From: an uncultured Muribaculum sp.
GTDB taxonomy: Bacteria > Bacteroidota > Bacteroidia > Bacteroidales > Muribaculaceae
Length of the DNA stretch: 11,050 bases
Assembly: GCA_910587665.1 (NCBI GenBank)
Contig: CAJUMZ010000037.1
Coordinates: forward strand, 1 to 11,050
Reading direction: 5' to 3'
Under the pieces are notes generated by a model. That model did not search any database and had not been told where the DNA came from. It saw nothing but the letters and a program-made list of their open reading frames with translations. The position numbers and the translations under genes were made by a program. Shown in pieces: positions 8,404 through 11,050 of this stretch. Each line of letters begins with the position of its first letter. The stretch's first letter is position 1.

Positions 8404-8411
8404 CAAATATA
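8404..8411 (-). promoter_or_regulatory. -7 box of the exporter operon promoter
   Basis: On the minus strand this reads TATATTTG, a perfect match to the Bacteroidetes -7 consensus TAnnTTTG, 60 bases before the ATG of the TolC-like gene. No good -33 TTTG lies 19-21 bases upstream; the nearest is 42 bases away. This could mean a weak promoter that needs an activator. Transcription would start near 8398. Promoter function is inferred from the match. Confidence 0.5.
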
Positions 8412-8469
8412 ACTTAAAATAAGCATAAATAGTTCGAAGCGAATCGTCGAAAACAAATCCATATCTACT

Positions 8470-8487
8470 AAAAATTGGTCAATTTTT
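8470..8487. repeat. Inverted repeat (8-base arms, 2-base centre), candidate operator
   Basis: AAAAATTG at 8470-8477 and CAATTTTT at 8480-8487 are perfect complements around a central GT. This compact dyad of 18 bases looks like a site for a dimeric DNA-binding protein. It lies 58 bases upstream of the exporter -7 box and 63 bases upstream of the -33 element of the YeiH-like gene. AT-richness makes chance dyads more likely, so the function is only suggested. Confidence 0.45.
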
Positions 8488-8503
8488 CTTGTGGCTGCTT
8501 GCG

Positions 8504-8533
8504 CAATTGATAATTTTTAAATGTTATCAATTG
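8504..8533. repeat. Inverted repeat (10-base arms, 10-base spacer), candidate operator
   Basis: CAATTGATAA at 8504-8513 is the exact complement of TTATCAATTG at 8524-8533. The arm centres are 20 bases apart, close to two helical turns, so both half-sites would face the same side of the DNA. The right arm ends 17 bases before the -33 TTG of the YeiH-like gene, a place suited to an activator. TTGAT and ATCAA resemble Fnr half-sites, but the spacing of 15 between them is far longer than the 4 of a real Fnr site. Confidence 0.55.
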
Positions 8534-8550
8534 GTGAGCCGTTTGGGCTG

Positions 8551-8581
8551 TTGTGAGAGAGCGGTGATTTTTCTAATTTTG
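8551..8581 (+). promoter_or_regulatory. Promoter of the YeiH-like transporter gene
   Basis: TTG at 8551-8553 and TAATTTTG at 8574-8581 are separated by 20 bases. This fits the Bacteroidetes housekeeping promoter (-33 TTG or TTTG, 19-21 bases, -7 TAnnTTTG) well, and is the best promoter in the window. Transcription would begin near 8588 and leave a leader of about 89 bases. In that leader TTCAACA (8608-8614) can pair imperfectly with TGTTGAG (8632-8638). Confidence 0.65.
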
Positions 8582-8676
8582 CAGACGTGTAAAAAATATC
8601 TACTGTTCAACAACCTTGTTTGGGATTTGGCTGTTGAGAGGATTAGAAGCGATTATTAACCAAAATTGATTTTTTA

Positions 8677-9714
8677 ATGCCTAAATTAACTGAAAATCGT
8701 ATCAGCATGTTTCACGGAATCCTGCTGATTGCATTATTTGCCTGCGCTGCTTTTTACATAGGTGAGGCACAATTCCTTAAAGATATATCATTCAGCCCGA
8801 TGATCATCGGCATCATTCTTGGTATGCTGTATGCCAACTCGTTGCGTAACAACCTGCCTGAGACGTGGGTTCCGGGAATACAGTTCTGCTCCAAGAAGAT
8901 TTTGCGTCTCGGCATCATCCTTTACGGTTTTCGTCTTACATTCCAGGACATCGTCAATGTCGGGGTTGCCGGTATTATGATAGATGCTATCGTGGTGGTT
9001 GTGACAATCCTGGGCGGTGTATGGATTGGCAAGCTGCTCAAGATGGACCGCGACACTGCTCTTCTGACTTCGGTGGGAAGCGGTATATGCGGTGCGGCTG
9101 CGGTGCTTGGTGCGGAGTCTACTATCCGTACGCAGCCATATAAGACTGCCGTGGCGGTTGCGACAGTGGTGATTTTTGGTACCGTGTCTATGTTTCTTTA
9201 TCCGGTTGCTTATCGCTCCGGTTGGCTTGACCTGACTCCACAGCAGATGGGCATATATTGTGGCTCGACGCTTCATGAGGTCGCCCATGCGGTCGGCGCC
9301 GGTAATGCCATGGGCGCTGACATCTCCAATGTCTCCATCATTGTCAAGATGATCAGGGTGATGTTGCTTGTCCCGGTATTGCTCGTGCTTGGTTTCTGGG
9401 TTGCCGGGAGGAATAAGCGTAGCGGGGCAGCTTCCGAAAAAGGGAAAGTGGCCATCCCATGGTTTGCCGTAGGTTTTCTCGGAGTGATATGCTTCAATTC
9501 GTTCAATCTCCTTCCTGAGGTATTTGTCGATGCGATCAATTATTTTGATACGTTCCTGTTGACAATGGCCATGGCGGCTCTTGGCGCTGAAACGAGCATT
9601 GACAAATTTAAGAAGGCGGGAGCAAAGCCGTTTGTCCTCGCATTCTGCCTTGATGTATGGCTTATCGGTGGCGGCTACATCCTTGCAAAATACCTCGCTC
9701 CCATCTGGCTATGA
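8677..9714 (+). CDS. yeiH: YeiH/UPF0324-family inner membrane transporter (putative sulfate/sulfite exporter family)
   Basis: This is a polytopic inner membrane protein of 345 residues with about nine to ten hydrophobic helices, belonging to family PF03601 (Cons_hypoth698, YeiH). Family hallmarks are visible: PMIIGIILGMLYAN near residues 41-54, KKILRLGIILYGFRLTFQDI near 73-92, SVGSGICGAAAVLGAES near 131-147, and GSTLHEVAHAVGAGNAMG near 196-213. Another ends the protein, where KAGAKPFVLAF precedes the last helix. Members are annotated as putative sulfate exporters, and TauZ-like relatives occur in taurine and sulfonate degradation clusters; the substrate of most members is unproven. ATG 8677 has no Shine-Dalgarno sequence, and Met11 (8707) is a possible later start. 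No LysR regulator (the usual neighbour yeiE in E. coli) is adjacent. It is divergent from the exporter operon and ends 10 bases from the end of the convergent dehydrogenase gene. Confidence 0.88.
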   Translation: MPKLTENRISMFHGILLIALFACAAFYIGEAQFLKDISFSPMIIGIILGMLYANSLRNNLPETWVPGIQFCSKKILRLGIILYGFRLTFQDIVNVGVAGIMIDAIVVVVTILGGVWIGKLLKMDRDTALLTSVGSGICGAAAVLGAESTIRTQPYKTAVAVATVVIFGTVSMFLYPVAYRSGWLDLTPQQMGIYCGSTLHEVAHAVGAGNAMGADISNVSIIVKMIRVMLLVPVLLVLGFWVAGRNKRSGAASEKGKVAIPWFAVGFLGVICFNSFNLLPEVFVDAINYFDTFLLTMAMAALGAETSIDKFKKAGAKPFVLAFCLDVWLIGGGYILAKYLAPIWL

Positions 9715-9724
9715 TAGGGGGCGG

Positions 9725-10501
9725 TCAATTGAGGGTCTGAGACCCGCCTCCGTTTACAAAAAGTATCTGCCCGCTTATCCATGATGAGGCGGGAGACGCA
9801 AAGAACAATACAGCTCGGGCAATGTCCTCCACCTCGCCTAGGCGATTGAGTGGCGTTTGCCTGAGCATTTTTTCTTCAAGCTCGGGAGTAAGTATCTTGG
9901 CGAAAGCCGGAGTCCTGGTTGCGCCCGGTCCGACATTATTTATACGTACGCCCATGCTTCCAAAGTCGTGGGCGAGATTGGCTGCGAGATGATTCAGCGC
10001 GGCTTTTGAGGAGGAATATACACACATGTTTGCCTCCTTGTCGACCGAACTCGTTGATGTGATGTTGATTATGCTTCCATAGCCTGATTTCTGCATCAGA
10101 GGTGCGGTCAATTTGCATAGTTGCAGTGGTACGAACACATTGATTTTATAGATTCTCTCAACATACTCTTCATCTATCTTAAATGGATTCTCGCGACCGC
10201 CTCCTCCAAGGCCTACATTATTTACCAGAATGTTGACCGCACCGAACTGTCTGACTGTAGCGTCAGTGAGTTTTTGCAGATCATTGAAATCAAGCACATT
10301 GCAAACTATTGCAACTGCTTTGCCTCCATTGTCGGTGATTTCCTTGACTACTGTTTCCGCCTTGTCGCCGTTTATGTCGCTTACCACCACCGACGCGCCC
10401 GCCGCGGCAAGCAGTAGTGAGCATCCTCTCCCTATACCGTCGCCACCGCCCGTAACTATCGCTACCTTTCCTGTCAGGTCAAAAAGACTGTTTACATCCA
10501 T
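9725..10501 (-). CDS. hdhA: Short-chain dehydrogenase, 7-alpha-hydroxysteroid dehydrogenase-like
   Basis: This soluble NAD(H)-dependent oxidoreductase of 258 residues has the classical SDR fold. Cofactor motif TGGGDGIG is at 17-24; Asp42 in VSDIN lies at the end of strand 2 and favours NAD over NADP. NNVG is at 94-97 (usually NNAG), and the catalytic residues are Asn121, Ser149, Tyr162 and Lys166 (YSSSK). The sequence follows E. coli HdhA as I remember it along its whole length: ASVVVSDIN near 36-44, then MLRQTPLNRLG, then SSWISGQILFVNGGG near the end. HdhA oxidises the 7-alpha-hydroxyl of cholate and chenodeoxycholate, so a bile-acid role is likely in a gut bacterium, though SDR specificity is hard to assign without assay. 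A three-residue insertion (GLGGGGRENPF) follows NNVG. ATG 10501 is preferred because AAGGA lies 6 bases upstream; an upstream in-frame ATG at 10639 would add 46 residues unlike the family. Confidence 0.85.
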   Translation of the reverse strand: MDVNSLFDLTGKVAIVTGGGDGIGRGCSLLLAAAGASVVVSDINGDKAETVVKEITDNGGKAVAIVCNVLDFNDLQKLTDATVRQFGAVNILVNNVGLGGGGRENPFKIDEEYVERIYKINVFVPLQLCKLTAPLMQKSGYGSIINITSTSSVDKEANMCVYSSSKAALNHLAANLAHDFGSMGVRINNVGPGATRTPAFAKILTPELEEKMLRQTPLNRLGEVEDIARAVLFFASPASSWISGQILFVNGGGSQTLN

Positions 10502-10536
10502 TGTTTTTCCTTTTAAGTTGCTGAATATTGATAATA

Positions 10537-10554
10537 TCAGCCTACTCCGGCTGA
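10537..10554 (-). promoter_or_regulatory. Hairpin in the leader of the dehydrogenase gene
   Basis: TCAGCC at 10537-10542 and GGCTGA at 10549-10554 form a perfect 6-base stem with a 6-base loop, 36 bases before the ATG and upstream of the AAGGA ribosome binding site at 10508-10512. Neither strand has a T-run directly after it, so it does not look like an intrinsic terminator. It might stabilise the messenger or bind a repressor. Confidence 0.35.
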
Positions 10555-10630
10555 CAAAACAAAAACAATCCCACCTCCCTAATAGTTTCGCCCCACCGAC
10601 AATACCTGTATTTACGAAATTTATCCATTG

Positions 10631-10658
10631 TTGCGGCATCTCTGCTTATAAGCCGCAA
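10631..10658. repeat. Inverted repeat TTGCGGC / GCCGCAA
   Basis: TTGCGGC at 10631-10637 and GCCGCAA at 10652-10658 are perfect complements separated by 14 bases. The arms are GC-rich in an AT-rich stretch. It is an operator-like or hairpin-forming element about 130 bases upstream of the dehydrogenase start. No T-run follows on either strand next to the stem, so a terminator is unlikely. Confidence 0.4.
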
Positions 10659-10878
10659 TTCAATATGCCGTTTTTTCATCAATTGAGACTTTCTGAAAAA
10701 TAGCTATATCAAGTTATGTTTTAGAACAGAAGAACGCATAAACGCTACAAAATACTTTGCCAATCGGCGAAATATCGGCTTGAGCATAATTTTGTTAATC
10801 ATAACAAATAAAATGAAACTAATCACAATTCTATTAGCTATACATCATAAAATGCCCAATGAACTGCAAGAGGCGCAA

Positions 10879-10901
10879 CGGCTCGGCATGGGGCGAGTCC
10901 G
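10879..10901. other. GC-rich hairpin inside a patch of unknown nature
   Basis: CGGCTCG at 10879-10885 can pair with CGAGTCCG at 10894-10901, with T10898 bulged and an 8-base loop. It sits in a GC-rich patch (about 10866-10925) that contrasts with the AT-rich DNA to its left and has no protein frame I recognise. It may be part of a structured RNA or of a dispersed repeat; neither can be decided from this window. Confidence 0.3.
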
Positions 10902-10954
10902 GCACTACCGCAGACCGCATTGCCTAAGTGAAGAGTCGGCTAAATACAGGTTTA

Positions 10955-11050
10955 TTACCATGTGCCCGTGGAATACTGCAGCTTAGTAAAATACCGGGTC
11001 AGCGGATTTTCCCGGTGGGCGGGGAAGATGTCGGAGTATAGTGTTATCTT
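10955..11050 (-). CDS. Possible C-terminal end of a gene entering from the right edge
   Basis: On the minus strand one frame is open from the right edge to a TAA at 10957-10955, giving 31 residues that end in LQYSTGTW and include SDIFPAHRENPLTRYF. Third codon positions are mostly G or C, as in the genes of this window, and the composition is protein-like, but the length is too short to be sure and I recognise no family. A competing reading is a plus-strand gene starting at ATG 11028 (MSEYSVI...) behind GGGGAAG. Both are tentative. Confidence 0.3.
   Translation of the reverse strand, partial: KITLYSDIFPAHRENPLTRYFTKLQYSTGTW

Larger units (their letters stand above)
8344..8676. promoter_or_regulatory. 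Divergent intergenic control region between the exporter operon and the YeiH-like gene
   Basis: These 333 bases hold no credible gene. They are markedly more AT-rich than the flanking genes and carry start signals for both directions, plus two perfect inverted repeats and an 8-base palindrome TTGCGCAA at 8499-8506. The word AATTG or its complement CAATT recurs at 8473-8477, 8480-8484, 8505-8509, 8528-8532 and 8664-8668, as well as in the exporter leader near 8388. This is the layout of a shared, regulated divergent promoter. The regulator is not encoded next to it. Confidence 0.65.
10502..10954. other. Long, mostly non-coding stretch upstream of the dehydrogenase gene
   Basis: These roughly 450 bases contain the leader of the dehydrogenase gene and no gene I recognise. 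Small open frames exist, the longest on the plus strand from 10780 to 10986, but their amino acid content is unlike the real genes here. The stretch is AT-rich from about 10660 to 10850 and then turns GC-rich. TAATTTTG at 10787-10794 matches a plus-strand -7 box, but no TTG or TTTG sits at the right distance. The dehydrogenase promoter is not obvious: no exact TAnnTTTG is found on the minus strand close to its start. Confidence 0.5.

Noticed and set aside
8504..8533. Fnr/Crp site reading of the TTGAT...ATCAA dyad.
   Set aside because: The half-sites are 15 bases apart rather than the 4 expected, so a standard Fnr dimer would not fit; kept only as an unassigned dyad.
9725..10639. Longer dehydrogenase start at 10639.
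   Set aside because: The extra 46 residues have no match to the SDR family, while ATG 10501 has AAGGA at the right distance and gives the standard family N-terminus.
10780..10986. Plus-strand open frame of 68 codons with a hydrophobic start (MKLITILLAIHH from 10812).
   Set aside because: After the first dozen residues the composition (many Arg, His and Cys) is unlike a membrane or secreted peptide and no family is recognised; it runs across an abrupt change in base composition, so it is probably chance.
10955..11050. Reverse-strand resemblance to a cobalamin riboswitch core (GGGAAAATCCGCTGACCCGG).
   Set aside because: The conserved 3' B12 box (AGCC..GAGACCTGCC type) is not found downstream and the order of elements is wrong; the similarity is too short.

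Overview
The window looks like chromosomal DNA from a gut member of the order Bacteroidales, plausibly Muribaculaceae, Bacteroidaceae or a relative. Three things suggest this. The promoters match the Bacteroidetes -7 consensus TAnnTTTG. Most start codons lack a strong Shine-Dalgarno sequence. The gene families (a compact RecD-like helicase, a TPR-type sensor kinase, and a TolC/HlyD/ABC-2 permease operon) are typical of the group. Base composition is moderate and fairly even across the genes. I see no rRNA, tRNA, CRISPR array, insertion sequence or phage gene.

Layout. (1) 1-1145, plus strand: the 3' part of a RecD-like superfamily 1 helicase, cut by the window edge so that its Walker A motif is missing. 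(2) 1279-3375, plus: a 698-residue membrane sensor histidine kinase with a large periplasmic helical (TPR-like) sensor and no receiver domain. (3) 8343 down to 3387, minus: a four-gene export operon, tolC-like outer membrane channel, then hlyD-like periplasmic adaptor, then two paralogous ABC-2-type membrane permeases. Both ends of the operon lie in the window and it contains no ATP-binding subunit gene. (4) 8344-8676: a 333-base divergent promoter region with two perfect inverted repeats, a -7 box facing each way, and a good -33/-7 pair for the next gene. (5) 8677-9714, plus: a YeiH/UPF0324-family inner membrane transporter (putative sulfate/sulfite exporter family). (6) 10501 down to 9725, minus: a short-chain dehydrogenase whose sequence closely follows E. 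coli 7-alpha-hydroxysteroid dehydrogenase (HdhA), a bile-acid enzyme. (7) 10502-11050: mostly non-coding, with two hairpins, a GC-rich patch of unknown nature, and possibly the tail of a minus-strand gene entering from the right edge.

How the genes may work together. The permeases, adaptor and channel would form a trans-envelope exporter. Its energy source is unclear because no ATPase is encoded with it. The kinase faces the exporter tail-to-tail with 11 bases between them, so it is not co-transcribed with it. A regulatory link is possible but not shown. The YeiH-like transporter and the HdhA-like dehydrogenase are also convergent, 10 bases apart. A gut setting (bile acids, taurine-derived sulfur, export of toxic amphiphiles) would tie regions 3, 5 and 6 together, but this is inference. 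The exporter without an ATPase, and the shared operator-like region in front of it, are the parts most worth a second look.
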